A stretch of DNA of 64,000 bases from positions 1-64,000 of the forward strand of contig NZ_DASSAB010000049.1 of NCBI RefSeq assembly GCF_035685805.1. The letters are read 5' to 3'. The DNA is from Dyella_A sp035685805. Its GTDB lineage: Bacteria > Pseudomonadota > Gammaproteobacteria > Xanthomonadales > Rhodanobacteraceae. A model generated the notes under the pieces. It was given only the letters and a program-made list of their open reading frames with translations, was not told the origin of the DNA and ran no database searches. Position numbers and translations under genes: made by a program. Every line of letters starts with the position of its first letter. Positions within the stretch are counted from its first letter, which is position 1. Below are positions 55,208 through 63,484 of this stretch, piece after piece.

Positions 55208-55812
55208 TGCGCCTGTTCGGGGCGCTGTACGCACGAGCACTGGTCTGGGCGCGTCATCCGCAATCGGTCTACTACCTGTGCGGCTTGAGCTTCGTGGAGG
55301 CTTTCATCTTCCCGGTGATGCCCGAGGTGATGCTGGCGCCGATGATGCTCGGCAAGCGCCATCGTGCCTTCTTCTACGCCAACCTCAGCCTGGTGTTTTC
55401 GCTGCTCGGGTCACTGGTCGGCTACGCGCTCGGGCACTGGGCTTACGAGGGAATCCGGCCGCTGCTCAGCGACGGCATGCAACAAACCATCGGCACATGG
55501 GTGGAGCACCTTCGTGCCGACATGGCCCAGCACTGGCTGGCGATGCTCGGCGCGCTGATGCTCGCTGCCTTGCAGCCGGTGATTCCAATGAAGTTCGTCA
55601 CCTGGGCCGCCGGTATCGTCGGTGTGCCGCTGCTGCCGTTCCTGGCCTGCATGGCGATTGGACGCGGCAAGCGCGTGTGGCTGCTTGCCTTGCTGGTACG
55701 TCTGGTGGGGGAACGCGCGGAGCAGATCCTGCGCAAGAACATCGAGTGGATCGGCTGGGCTGCGATTGCGCTGCTCGGCGCGTTGCTCGCCTGGTGGTTG
55801 TGGCCGCGCTGA
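55207..55812 (+). CDS. yqaA: YqaA-family membrane protein (SNARE/DedA-like)
   Basis: This 201-residue inner-membrane protein of the YqaA branch of the DedA/VTT superfamily has four or five hydrophobic segments. Superfamily features are FVEAFIFPVMPEVMLAPM and GVPLLPFLACMAIGRGKR. DedA-type proteins transport lipids, and YqaA itself is uncharacterised. It lies between pcm and nlpD. Xanthomonadales often carry this gene here. Confidence 0.88.
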   Translation: MRLFGALYARALVWARHPQSVYYLCGLSFVEAFIFPVMPEVMLAPMMLGKRHRAFFYANLSLVFSLLGSLVGYALGHWAYEGIRPLLSDGMQQTIGTWVEHLRADMAQHWLAMLGALMLAALQPVIPMKFVTWAAGIVGVPLLPFLACMAIGRGKRVWLLALLVRLVGERAEQILRKNIEWIGWAAIALLGALLAWWLWPR

Positions 55813-55870
55813 GCTCGCACCTGCTGCCTTTTCATAGGAAACACGCGCGGTGCTCGCTATGCTCAACGGC

Positions 55871-56767
55871 ATGAAAGGAACCTGTTACGCCGCCACGATC
55901 GTGGCTGTCGCTTTTGCCATCAGCGCGTGCGGAACCCGCCGCTCCGTCGTGATACAGCCCGCCTCAGGTCGACCGGCGCGCGCGGTGGACCATCCCGTGC
56001 GCAATGTCGGCACCAGCGGGATCTACCGAGTGAGCAAGGGCGACACGCTGTACTCCATCGCCTTCCGCCATGGGCAGGACTTTCGCGACGTCGCCCGCTG
56101 GAACAGCATCGCACCGCCGTACACCATCTGGCCCGGGCAGCAGCTCGTGCTGCACGCGCCGACTGTCTCGCGAGCAGCCGCCCCGGTGGCGTCAGTGCGC
56201 CCGCCCGCCCGCCCACCCGCCGCTCGTCCCCCGGCCATTCCCGAACCTCGCCCGGCGGTTGCAGTAGCCGTGCCGGCGCCAGCTGCACCAGCTGCAGTAG
56301 TCGACAACGTGCCGGTTGCTGGCGTGCCGCCGGCCGTTCCGCCACCGCCGCCGCCGGCCGCTCCGGTTCCAGCCGCTGGCGGCTCGAGGTCGATCGGCGG
56401 CGTGAGCTGGCGCTGGCCAGCAGACGGTTCGCTGGTCAAGGGGTTCCGCAGCGGCGATGCAATCCCTGGTATCGAGATCGGGGGCGCGTCGGGTAGCCCT
56501 GTGCGTGCCGCGGCCGATGGGGTGGTGGTTTACAGCGGCAACGGTCTGGTGGGATATGGCGAGTTGGTGATCGTCAAGCACAGCGACGATTTCCTGTCCG
56601 CATACGGCCACAATCGGAAGCGGCTGGTCAAAGAGGGACAGCGGGTGACGGCCGGGCAGCAGATCGCCGAAATGGGATCGACCGGTGCAGCGCGCGACGA
56701 GTTGCAGTTCCAGATCCGCCGCAACGGCAATCCGGTCAATCCGCTGGACTACCTGCCGCCGCGCTGA
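55871..56767 (+). CDS. nlpD: Murein hydrolase activator NlpD (LysM and degenerate LytM)
   Basis: This is an outer-membrane lipoprotein of about 298 residues, with a lipobox near the start (FAISAC). A LysM domain follows (YRVSKGDTLYSIAFRHGQ), then a Pro/Ala-rich linker of about 90 residues, then an M23/LytM domain with HSDDFLSAYGHN. The final motif reads DELQFQIRRNG where active M23 enzymes have HLHFE-type ligands, so the domain should be inactive and act by activating an amidase. Start ATG 55871 is favoured over in-frame ATG 55859. No rpoS follows. Confidence 0.93.
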   Translation: MKGTCYAATIVAVAFAISACGTRRSVVIQPASGRPARAVDHPVRNVGTSGIYRVSKGDTLYSIAFRHGQDFRDVARWNSIAPPYTIWPGQQLVLHAPTVSRAAAPVASVRPPARPPAARPPAIPEPRPAVAVAVPAPAAPAAVVDNVPVAGVPPAVPPPPPPAAPVPAAGGSRSIGGVSWRWPADGSLVKGFRSGDAIPGIEIGGASGSPVRAAADGVVVYSGNGLVGYGELVIVKHSDDFLSAYGHNRKRLVKEGQRVTAGQQIAEMGSTGAARDELQFQIRRNGNPVNPLDYLPPR

Positions 56768-56770
56768 ATG

Positions 56771-57160
56771 TCACCGTGCCGGCGAGCGGCCGGCAAGGAT
56801 GAAGCCCACCACCACCCGCCGCCCTTCTCCGGCAAGAAGGTCGTAGGTGCGAGCCGCTGCGGCGTTGTCCATGACCTCGATGCCAATGCCCTGGCGCAGG
56901 AAAGCCGCCAGAAATGCCGCGGGCGGAAAGCTCTGGCGCACGCCGGTGCCCAGCAGCACCAGCTCCGGCTGCAGCTCGAGCACGGCCTCGGCGTGCTTCA
57001 CCTCCAGCGTGCTGGCGGAGGCCGCTGGCCATCCCTCAATCAGGCGGTCGGGCGCCAGCAGAAAACTTTGGTCGAGCTCCCGGTCCACCACCGTGACAGT
57101 CTCCTGGCTCGTGCGACGCACGAAAAGGAACGACTCGGGGCGATCAAGCGACAGATCCAT
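56771..57160 (-). CDS. Mth938-like domain protein (DUF498)
   Basis: This 129-residue protein resembles the DUF498/Mth938 family (related to mitochondrial NDUFAF3). Typical stretches are LELQPELVLLGTGVRQSFP and GIGIEVMDNAAAARTYDLL. Function in bacteria is unknown. It starts at the stop of yhbY (one base shared) and runs convergent with nlpD. Confidence 0.85.
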   Translation of the reverse strand: MDLSLDRPESFLFVRRTSQETVTVVDRELDQSFLLAPDRLIEGWPAASASTLEVKHAEAVLELQPELVLLGTGVRQSFPPAAFLAAFLRQGIGIEVMDNAAAARTYDLLAGEGRRVVVGFILAGRSPAR

Positions 57161-57456
57161 CAGCGGGGCAGAGCCAGCTTGGGGTCGTCGGCGTTGCGTC
57201 GGAACAGCACCACGACGTGCCCGATCTGCTGCACGCTCTCCGCGCCGCTCCCTCCCGCGAGGAACTCGATCTGGGCCTGACGCTCCTCCTTGTCACCGCC
57301 AGACAGCTTTACCTTGACCAGCTCATGATGTGACAGCGCGAGATCGAGTTCCTTCAGCACGGCGTCGGTCGCTCCCTTGGCGCCGAGCAGGATAACCGGA
57401 CTCAGGTCGTGGGCGAGGCTGCGCAGATAGCGCTGTTGCGAGGGGGAAAGGGCCAT
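57160..57456 (-). CDS. yhbY: YhbY-type CRM-domain RNA-binding protein
   Basis: This 98-residue single CRM-domain protein associates with the pre-50S ribosomal subunit. Characteristic stretches are LAHDLSPVILLGAKG, with the GxxG loop region, and LVKVKLSGGDKEERQ. ATG 57456 gives MALSPSQQRYLRSLAHD. It is divergent from rlmE, as in E. coli, where yhbY faces rlmE-ftsH. Confidence 0.95.
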   Translation of the reverse strand: MALSPSQQRYLRSLAHDLSPVILLGAKGATDAVLKELDLALSHHELVKVKLSGGDKEERQAQIEFLAGGSGAESVQQIGHVVVLFRRNADDPKLALPR

Positions 57457-57538
57457 ACGGTGCGGAGCTCGATTCGCTGTCGGTTGGCCGCAAAGGGTAT
57501 CATGCAGGCCATTTTCCGTATCTGTGACGTTGCCGATC

Positions 57539-58189
57539 ATGTCTCGCAGCAAAAGCAGTTCCCGCTGGCTGCGGGAGCATTTCGACGATGTCTATGTGAA
57601 GAAGGCCCAGGCGGAGGGGGTGCGTTCCCGCGCGGTCTACAAGCTCGAGGAGCTGATCGAGCGCGACCGGCTGCTCAAGCCCGGCATCTCCGTGGTCGAC
57701 CTGGGTGCGGCGCCGGGAAGCTGGTCCCAACTGGTGCGCCAGCGTCTGGGCGACTCGGGCAAGGTAGTGGCACTGGATATCCTGCCCATGCAGGGCATCG
57801 CCGGGGTCGATTTTCTGCAAGGCGACTTCCGCGAGGCGGACGTGTTGACGCAGCTTGAGGCGCGACTGGAAGGCCAGAAGGTCGATCTTGTGCTGTCCGA
57901 TATGGCCCCCAATATGAGTGGCGTGGCGCTGGCGGATCAGATCCGGTCCATGGATCTGGCCGAACTGGCGCTCGATTTCAGCCGGCAGTGGCTCAAGCCG
58001 GGAGGCTCGTTCCTGATCAAGTTGTTTCAGGGAGCGGGTTTCGATGATTACCTTCGCAGCTTGCGCGCGAACTTTTCGCGCGTGACTATGCGTAAACCTA
58101 AAGCCTCACGCGCTCGGTCGCGCGAGGTGTACGCGCTGGCTGTCGGGCTCAAGCCCGGCACCGCGCCATCCGGCGGGAACCGTGCATGA
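57539..58189 (+). CDS. rlmE: 23S rRNA 2'-O-ribose U2552 methyltransferase
   Basis: This 216-residue heat-shock-linked methyltransferase acts on U2552 in the 50S A loop. SRWLREHFDDVYVKKAQAEG supplies the first catalytic Lys, VVDLGAAPGSWSQ binds AdoMet and DLVLSDMAPNMSG carries the catalytic Asp. ATG 57539 gives the family N-terminus. It overlaps ftsH by four bases (ATGA), the conserved rlmE-ftsH operon. Confidence 0.97.
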   Translation: MSRSKSSSRWLREHFDDVYVKKAQAEGVRSRAVYKLEELIERDRLLKPGISVVDLGAAPGSWSQLVRQRLGDSGKVVALDILPMQGIAGVDFLQGDFREADVLTQLEARLEGQKVDLVLSDMAPNMSGVALADQIRSMDLAELALDFSRQWLKPGGSFLIKLFQGAGFDDYLRSLRANFSRVTMRKPKASRARSREVYALAVGLKPGTAPSGGNRA

Positions 58190-60117
58190 ACGAGATGGCT
58201 AAAAATCTATTGCTCTGGCTGATCATCGCGGTGGTGCTCATCGCCGTGTTCCAGAGCTTCAATCCGCATGGCGGCGCCTCTTCTGATTTGGCCTACAGCG
58301 CCTTCGTCCAGAACGTGGACAACGGCAACGTGTCCAGCGCGACCATCAGTGCGGAGAATCCGGCCACCATCAGCGGCAAGCTGAAGGATGGCAGCGCCTT
58401 CCGCACGGTGGCGCCGGTGCTCGGCTTTTCCACCAACTCCGTGGTCAAGCAGATGCAGGACAAGGGCGTGGAGGTTCGCCAGGATGCCGCTCCCGGTTTC
58501 TCCCTGGTCAACCTTCTGGTGAGCTGGCTGCCGGTCATCCTGATCGCGGGCGTGTTCATCTGGTTCATGCGCCAGATGCAGTCCGGCGGCGGCGGGCGTG
58601 GCGCGATGAGCTTCGGCCGCTCGCGGGCCAAGCTGCAGGGCGAGGACCAGGTAAAGGTCAATTTCACCGACGTCGCAGGGTGTGACGAAGCCAAGGAAGA
58701 AGTGGGCGAGCTGGTCGAGTTCCTGCGTGATCCCGGCAAGTTCCAGAAGCTCGGAGGCAAGATTCCGCGCGGCGTGCTGATGGTCGGCCCGCCTGGAACC
58801 GGCAAGACCCTGCTGGCGAAGGCCATCGCAGGCGAAGCTAAAGTGCCGTTCTTCTCGATCTCAGGTTCGGACTTCGTGGAGATGTTCGTTGGCGTGGGCG
58901 CCAGTCGCGTGCGCGACATGTTCGAGCAGGCCAAGAAGCATGCGCCGTGCATCATCTTTATTGACGAGATCGACGCGGTTGGCCGTCATCGCGGCGCCGG
59001 GCTGGGCGGCGGTCACGACGAGCGCGAGCAGACCCTTAACCAGCTGCTGGTTGAGATGGACGGCTTTGAAGGCACGGAAGGGATCATCGTGATTGCCGCG
59101 ACCAATCGACCGGACGTGCTTGATCCTGCGCTGCTGCGACCGGGCCGGTTCGACCGCCAGGTGGTGGTCGGCCTGCCGGATGTGAAGGGGCGCGAGCAGA
59201 TCCTTCAGGTGCACCTGCGCAAGGTGCCCATGGCCACCGACGTGAACGCAATGGTGATCGCCCGTGGCACGCCGGGTTTTTCTGGTGCCGACTTGGCCAA
59301 CCTAGTGAACGAGGCGGCCCTGTTCGCGGCGCGGGAGAATGCGCGAGAGGTGCGCATGACCCATCTCGACAAGGCGCGCGACAAGATCCTGATGGGTGCC
59401 GAGCGCCGCTCGATGGCGATGAGCGAGGACGAGAAGAAGCTCACCGCTTACCACGAGGCGGGGCACGCCATCATCGGGCGCCTGGTGCCGGAACATGACC
59501 CGGTCTACAAGGTCACCATCATTCCTCGTGGGCGCGCGCTCGGCGTGACCATGTACCTGCCCGAGGGTGACAAGTACAGCATCAACCGCGTGGCGATCCA
59601 GTCGCAGCTCTGCTCCTTGTACGGCGGTCGTGTCGCGGAAGAGCTCATATTCGGCGCCGACAAGGTCACGACCGGTGCGTCGAATGACATCGAACGCGCT
59701 ACCAAGATGGCGCGTAACATGGCGACCAAGTGGGGGCTTTCCGACGAGCTGGGCCCGATCACGTACGGTGAGGACGAGGACGAGGTGTTCCTGGGCCGGT
59801 CGGTGACGCAGCACAAGAGCATCTCCAACGAGACCGCGAGCAAGATCGACGAAGTCGTGCGCAACATTCTCGACCGAGCCTATGCCCGCAGCACGCAGCT
59901 GCTCACCGACAACATCGACAAGTTGCACGTGATGGCGGAGGCGTTGCTCCAGTACGAAACGATCGATGCACATCAGATCGACGACATCATGGCGGGACGC
60001 GAACCTGGCCCGCCGGCTGACTGGACCAAGAGCGGCCCTGCAGGCCCCGTGCCGCCGCTGCCCCCTCGCGGTGATGCAGGTTCCACCAAGCTCGGAAATC
60101 CCGCCATCCAGAGCTGA
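58186..60117 (+). CDS. ftsH: ATP-dependent zinc metalloprotease FtsH
   Basis: This 643-residue membrane-bound AAA+ protease degrades unassembled membrane proteins and regulators such as LpxC and RpoH. Two membrane segments (about 8-24 and 105-127) flank a periplasmic domain. Walker A is GPPGTGKT (201-208), Walker B is IIFIDEIDAVG, and the zinc site HEAGH is at 423-427. The tail is Pro/Gly-rich. A strong terminator follows 28 bases after the stop. Confidence 0.98.
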   Translation: MNEMAKNLLLWLIIAVVLIAVFQSFNPHGGASSDLAYSAFVQNVDNGNVSSATISAENPATISGKLKDGSAFRTVAPVLGFSTNSVVKQMQDKGVEVRQDAAPGFSLVNLLVSWLPVILIAGVFIWFMRQMQSGGGGRGAMSFGRSRAKLQGEDQVKVNFTDVAGCDEAKEEVGELVEFLRDPGKFQKLGGKIPRGVLMVGPPGTGKTLLAKAIAGEAKVPFFSISGSDFVEMFVGVGASRVRDMFEQAKKHAPCIIFIDEIDAVGRHRGAGLGGGHDEREQTLNQLLVEMDGFEGTEGIIVIAATNRPDVLDPALLRPGRFDRQVVVGLPDVKGREQILQVHLRKVPMATDVNAMVIARGTPGFSGADLANLVNEAALFAARENAREVRMTHLDKARDKILMGAERRSMAMSEDEKKLTAYHEAGHAIIGRLVPEHDPVYKVTIIPRGRALGVTMYLPEGDKYSINRVAIQSQLCSLYGGRVAEELIFGADKVTTGASNDIERATKMARNMATKWGLSDELGPITYGEDEDEVFLGRSVTQHKSISNETASKIDEVVRNILDRAYARSTQLLTDNIDKLHVMAEALLQYETIDAHQIDDIMAGREPGPPADWTKSGPAGPVPPLPPRGDAGSTKLGNPAIQS

Positions 60118-60144
60118 TGGCTCGTCGATGGACGCAAAGAAGAG

Positions 60145-60173
60145 CGCCGCATCGATTGCGGCGTTTTTTTTTT
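60145..60173 (+). terminator. Rho-independent terminator after ftsH
   Basis: CGCCGCA (60145-60151) pairs with TGCGGCG (60157-60163) around a five-base loop, followed by ten consecutive T bases (60164-60173). This ends the rlmE-ftsH transcript before the tRNA cluster. Confidence 0.95.
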
Positions 60174-60261
60174 GGCCGTCCAAACGGCGGCGGTCGGGGA
60201 GCTCTGGGGGGCGTGGTCGACACGCCCGGGAAAAGAATTCGAAAAAATTTGGCGAAAGGTG

Positions 60262-60290
60262 TTGACGCCCGCGTGCAGTATCTGAATAAT
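60262..60290 (+). promoter_or_regulatory. Sigma70-like promoter of the tRNA cluster
   Basis: TTGACG (60262-60267) and AATAAT (60285-60290) match consensus at five of six positions each, with a 17-base spacer. The predicted start is near 60297, about 56 bases before tRNA-Arg. The leader can form a hairpin closed by ACCAC-TTCG-GTGGT (60313-60326) inside GGCG/CGCC. Confidence 0.72.
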
Positions 60291-60352
60291 TCCGCTTCTT
60301 GCTTCGGCGGTCACCACTTCGGTGGTTCGCCAAGGTTACGAGTTTTTAGTGT

Positions 60353-60429
60353 GCGCCCGTAGCTCAGTTGGATAGAGTACCAGGCTACGAACTTGGTGGT
60401 CGGGAGTTCGAATCTCTCCGGGCGCACCA
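60353..60429 (+). tRNA. tRNA-Arg (anticodon ACG)
   Basis: A 77-base cloverleaf with encoded CCA. Acceptor GCGCCCG pairs with CGGGCGC, and the anticodon loop CTACGAA gives ACG, read as ICG after A34 deamination. The T-loop GTTCGAATC is standard. It is the first gene after the tRNA promoter. Confidence 0.97.
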
Positions 60430-60530
60430 TTTTTTCCGGATCTGCTTGCGGTAACGGCAGACCCACATGCGGGGCAAGTCATCGCCTCGCAGCCGGACGG
60501 CGACGAAGTTCGGTGTGCTCACGATACGGA

Positions 60531-60559
60531 TTGACTGATAGCGATGTCACCCGTAGCAT
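60531..60559 (+). promoter_or_regulatory. Second promoter within the tRNA cluster
   Basis: TTGACT (60531-60536) and TAGCAT (60554-60559) are spaced by 17 bases and would start transcription about 33 bases before tRNA-Pro. The 170-base gap between tRNA-Arg(ACG) and tRNA-Pro is wider than the other gaps before Lys, which fits a separate promoter here. The -10 box is weaker (four of six). Confidence 0.5.
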
Positions 60560-60598
60560 TCGAAAGCTTCGCGTAGCGAAGGTGATGAGTGTTTTAGG

Positions 60599-60675
60599 CG
60601 GGGTATAGCTCAGTCTGGTAGAGCGTTGCGTTTGGGACGCAAAAGTCGGGGGTTCGAATCCCTCTGCCCCGACCA
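60599..60675 (+). tRNA. tRNA-Pro (anticodon TGG)
   Basis: A 77-base cloverleaf with encoded CCA. Acceptor CGGGGTA pairs with TGCCCCG, beginning with the C1-G72 pair typical of proline tRNA. The anticodon stem TTGCG/CGCAA encloses TTTGGGA, giving TGG. Confidence 0.97.
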
Positions 60676-60700
60676 CGCTAGGCTCTTCCGTGCGGTGACT

Positions 60701-60777
60701 GCGCCTGTAGCTCAACCGGATAGAGCATCGGCCTTCTAAGCCGACGGTTGCAGGTTCGAGTCCTGTCGGGCGCGCCA
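60701..60777 (+). tRNA. tRNA-Arg (anticodon TCT)
   Basis: A 77-base cloverleaf with encoded CCA. Acceptor GCGCCTG pairs with CGGGCGC, and the stem TCGGC/GCCGA encloses CTTCTAA, giving TCT, which reads AGA and AGG. It begins 25 bases after tRNA-Pro. Confidence 0.97.
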
Positions 60778-60791
60778 ACAAAACGTTTTAC

Positions 60792-60869
60792 GGTGGGCGT
60801 AGCTCAGCTGGTTAGAGTCCCGGATTGTGATTCCGGATGTCGTGGGTTCGAATCCCATCGCTCACCCCA
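60792..60869 (+). tRNA. tRNA-His (anticodon GTG)
   Basis: A cloverleaf with encoded CCA and the extra 5' G(-1) opposite C73 that marks histidine tRNA. The acceptor GTGGGCG pairs with CGCTCAC through one G-T pair. The stem CCGGA/TCCGG encloses TTGTGAT, giving GTG. Confidence 0.97.
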
Positions 60870-60881
60870 ATTTAAGTTTCA

Positions 60882-60957
<76 letters not shown>

Positions 60958-60969
60958 ATGAAGCCAGAA

Positions 60970-60995
60970 CGCCGGTCGATTTCGACCGGCGTTTT
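60970..60995 (+). terminator. Rho-independent terminator after the Arg-Pro-Arg-His-Lys tRNAs
   Basis: CGCCGGTCGA (60970-60979) pairs with TCGACCGGCG (60982-60991); in practice the central bases form the loop. Four T bases follow (60992-60995), then GC and more T. It closes the five-gene tRNA transcript; tRNA-Leu is separate. Confidence 0.88.
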
Positions 60996-61226
60996 GCTTT
61001 TCAGGGACCTGCTCGGCAAGCGCTTCGTCGGCCACTTCGTGCCTTTGCGCCGATGCTTGTGCTTGGGCGTGGCGCGATCCTAAAATGTCGAGCTTTCGTG
61101 CAAGGGAATCATCGACTTAGCGCCGAACCCCAGTGGGCTTCTAGGGTCTCGTCTTCACGCGCTCCGCCGCGTCAGGAGGATTGCCCGTAGAATCCTAAGG
61201 TTGCCGGTGTCTGATGCGGTGGCGAA

Positions 61227-61311
61227 GCGAAAGTGGCGGAACTGGTAGACGCACCAGATTTAGGTTCTGGCGGGTAACACCGTGCGGGTTCGAGTCCCGC
61301 CTTTCGCACCA
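61227..61311 (+). tRNA. tRNA-Leu (anticodon TAG)
   Basis: An 85-base class II tRNA with a long variable arm and encoded CCA. Acceptor GCGAAAG pairs with CTTTCGC, and the stem CCAGA/TCTGG encloses TTTAGGT, giving TAG. It lies alone, 90 bases before tig. A -10-like TAGAAT at 61188-61193 lies upstream without a convincing -35. Confidence 0.97.
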
Positions 61312-61400
61312 TCCCGTAGGTCTTTTCATGTTGATGGCGGCAGAAAATGCCGCAGGGCCGGTGTCCGGCCATCATTACCCAAGGTTATCCAGGAGTCGTC

Positions 61401-62693
61401 ATGCAGGTTTCGGTTGAGAACGTGGGCAAGCTCGAGCGCAAGCTCACGGTGAAGTTTCCCGCCGAGCGCTATGAGTCGCAGGTGTCCGCGCGCATCGCAG
61501 AGATGGGCCGCACGGTCCGCCTCAAGGGCTTTCGCCCGGGCAAGGTGCCGACGACCGTGATCCAGCAGCGTTTCGGCGCCCAGGTGCGCGGCGAGGTTCT
61601 TTCGGATCTGATTGGCAGCACCTTGCGCGAGGCGTTCGACAAGGAGAATCTTCGCCCGGTCGCCAATCCTGCCATCGACACCACCGGCAAGCCCGAGAAC
61701 GGCGAGATTGCCTATACGGCGACCTTCGAGGTGATGCCCGAATTCCCCGAGGTCGACGTCGCCTCGCTGGAGATCAAGCGGCCCGTTGCCCAGGTTGCCG
61801 ACGCCGACATCGAGAAGATGGTCGAAACGCTGCGTCAGCAGCGGCGCACGTTCGAGCTGGTCGATCGTCCTTCGAAGGAGGGCGATTTCGTGATGTTCGA
61901 GTACGCCGCCCAGGCGGGCGAGTATCGCTTCCCGGTCGAGGGTCTGGAGCGCGCTGGCAGCGTGCTTGGATCGGGCACCCTGTTCAAGGCTCTGGATGAG
62001 GCGCTGACCGGGCACAAGGCGGACGAGTCGTTCGAGAGCAACATCGACTTTCCGGCCGATTTCCGCAACGAACAGCTGGCGGGCAAGACCGCCTCGGTCA
62101 GCTTCAACATCGTCAAGGTGCAGGAGCCGCAGCTGCCGGAGGTCGACGGCGAGTTCGCCAAGCTGTTCGGGATTGCCGACGGCGACCTCGAGATGTTCCG
62201 CAAGGAAGTCCGGGCGAACCTGGAGCGCGAGCTTAAGGCGACGCTGATGGCCCGCCTGAAGTCCGAAGTGGCCGAAAAGCTCGCCGAGGCCTACGGTGAG
62301 ACGGAGGTGCCGAACCTGATGATCCAGTCCGAAGCCCGTAATCTCGCAGCCGGTAGCGTGCCCAAGGGACAGCAGCCGCCGCAGGCGCTGGTCGAGGCAG
62401 CGACTCCGATGGCACGCAAGCGCGTTCTGGCCGGGCTGCTGATGGGTGAGATAGCACGCAAGCAGTCGCTCGCCATCGATCGCAAGCGCGTTGCCGAGCA
62501 GTTGGCGGCTATCGCGTCGACTTACGAAGAGCCCGAGCAGGTCATTGAACTGTACAACTCCGATCCCCAACTCATGTCCGGGTTGCAGAACCGCGTGATG
62601 GAAGATCAGGTGGCCGAGTGGGTGGCGGAGCATGCCATCACCACCGACCAGAACCTCAGCTTCGACGAGGTGATGCGCCCGGCGGGTGCCTGA
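61401..62693 (+). CDS. tig: Trigger factor
   Basis: This 430-residue ribosome-bound chaperone and prolyl isomerase greets nascent chains. The N-terminal ribosome-binding domain carries the signature GFRPGKVP. An FKBP domain (about 150-245) includes EGDFVMFEYAAQAGEYRF, and a helical C-terminal arm follows. ATG 61401 has AGGAG upstream and is chosen over the frame from 61347. tig-clpP-clpX is the conserved order. Confidence 0.98.
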   Translation: MQVSVENVGKLERKLTVKFPAERYESQVSARIAEMGRTVRLKGFRPGKVPTTVIQQRFGAQVRGEVLSDLIGSTLREAFDKENLRPVANPAIDTTGKPENGEIAYTATFEVMPEFPEVDVASLEIKRPVAQVADADIEKMVETLRQQRRTFELVDRPSKEGDFVMFEYAAQAGEYRFPVEGLERAGSVLGSGTLFKALDEALTGHKADESFESNIDFPADFRNEQLAGKTASVSFNIVKVQEPQLPEVDGEFAKLFGIADGDLEMFRKEVRANLERELKATLMARLKSEVAEKLAEAYGETEVPNLMIQSEARNLAAGSVPKGQQPPQALVEAATPMARKRVLAGLLMGEIARKQSLAIDRKRVAEQLAAIASTYEEPEQVIELYNSDPQLMSGLQNRVMEDQVAEWVAEHAITTDQNLSFDEVMRPAGA

Positions 62694-62746
62694 GCCGTAC
62701 TATCTCAGGCTGCGTCAACAGGCCCAATTACCGGAGAGCCGCAAGC

Positions 62747-63376
62747 ATGACCATGGAATCGATCAAGAGTCTCAACCTGGTGCCCATGGTCGTCGAACAG
62801 ACGGCTCGCGGTGAGCGTTCTTACGATATTTACTCGCGTCTGCTCAAAGAGCGGGTGATCTTTCTGGTCGGCGAGGTGAACGATCACGTTGCCAATCTGC
62901 TGGTGGCGCAGATGCTGTTCCTGGAATCGGAGAACCCGGAGAAGGACATCCACCTGTACATCAACAGCCCCGGCGGTGCCGTAACGGCCGGTCTGGCGAT
63001 CTACGACACGATGCAGTTCATCAAGCCGGACGTCAGCACCATGTGCATCGGGCAGGCATGCAGTGCGGCATCGTTGCTTTTGATGGCCGGTGCCAAGGGC
63101 AAGCGTTATTCGTTGCCCAATTCCCGCGTGATGATCCACCAGCCCTCCGGTGGCGCCCGCGGCCAGGCAACCGATATCGAAATCCAGGCCCAGGAGATTC
63201 TCTACCTGCGCCGTCGCCTCAACCAGATCTACGTCGATCACACCGGGCAGCCGCTGGACAAGATCGAGCGCGATATGGAGCGTGACCGCTTCATGAGCGC
63301 CGAGGCAGCGGTCGAGTACGGACTCATCGACTCGGTCCTCGACCGACGCGCCGGCGAGAGCGTCAAGTCGGCCTGA
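62747..63376 (+). CDS. clpP: ATP-dependent Clp protease proteolytic subunit
   Basis: This 209-residue serine protease forms the two-ring chamber used by ClpX and ClpA. The catalytic triad is Ser106 (GQACSAASL), His131 (MIHQPSGG) and Asp180 (MERDRF), each offset by nine from E. coli mature numbering. A short propeptide (VEQTARGERSYDIYSRLL follows the cut region) is usual. ATG 62747 is preferred; in-frame ATG 62753 is possible. Confidence 0.98.
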   Translation: MTMESIKSLNLVPMVVEQTARGERSYDIYSRLLKERVIFLVGEVNDHVANLLVAQMLFLESENPEKDIHLYINSPGGAVTAGLAIYDTMQFIKPDVSTMCIGQACSAASLLLMAGAKGKRYSLPNSRVMIHQPSGGARGQATDIEIQAQEILYLRRRLNQIYVDHTGQPLDKIERDMERDRFMSAEAAVEYGLIDSVLDRRAGESVKSA

Positions 63377-63407
63377 GCGAGGCCCTTCCAGCAGGCTGTA
63401 TGAGCGT

Positions 63408-63435
63408 GCTCCGCGTCTGGATTCAGGCGCGGAGC
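63408..63435 (+). other. Stem-loop between clpP and clpX
   Basis: GCTCCGCGTCTG (63408-63419) pairs with CAGGCGCGGAGC (63424-63435) through twelve base pairs including one G-T, around the loop GATT. No T-run follows, so it is not a standard terminator. It may stabilise the clpP message or set the clpP-to-clpX ratio by processing or partial termination. Confidence 0.7.
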
Positions 63436-63484
63436 CGTGTGTTATTCTCAAACCGAAAACCGGTTACATGGCAGGATCATTAGC

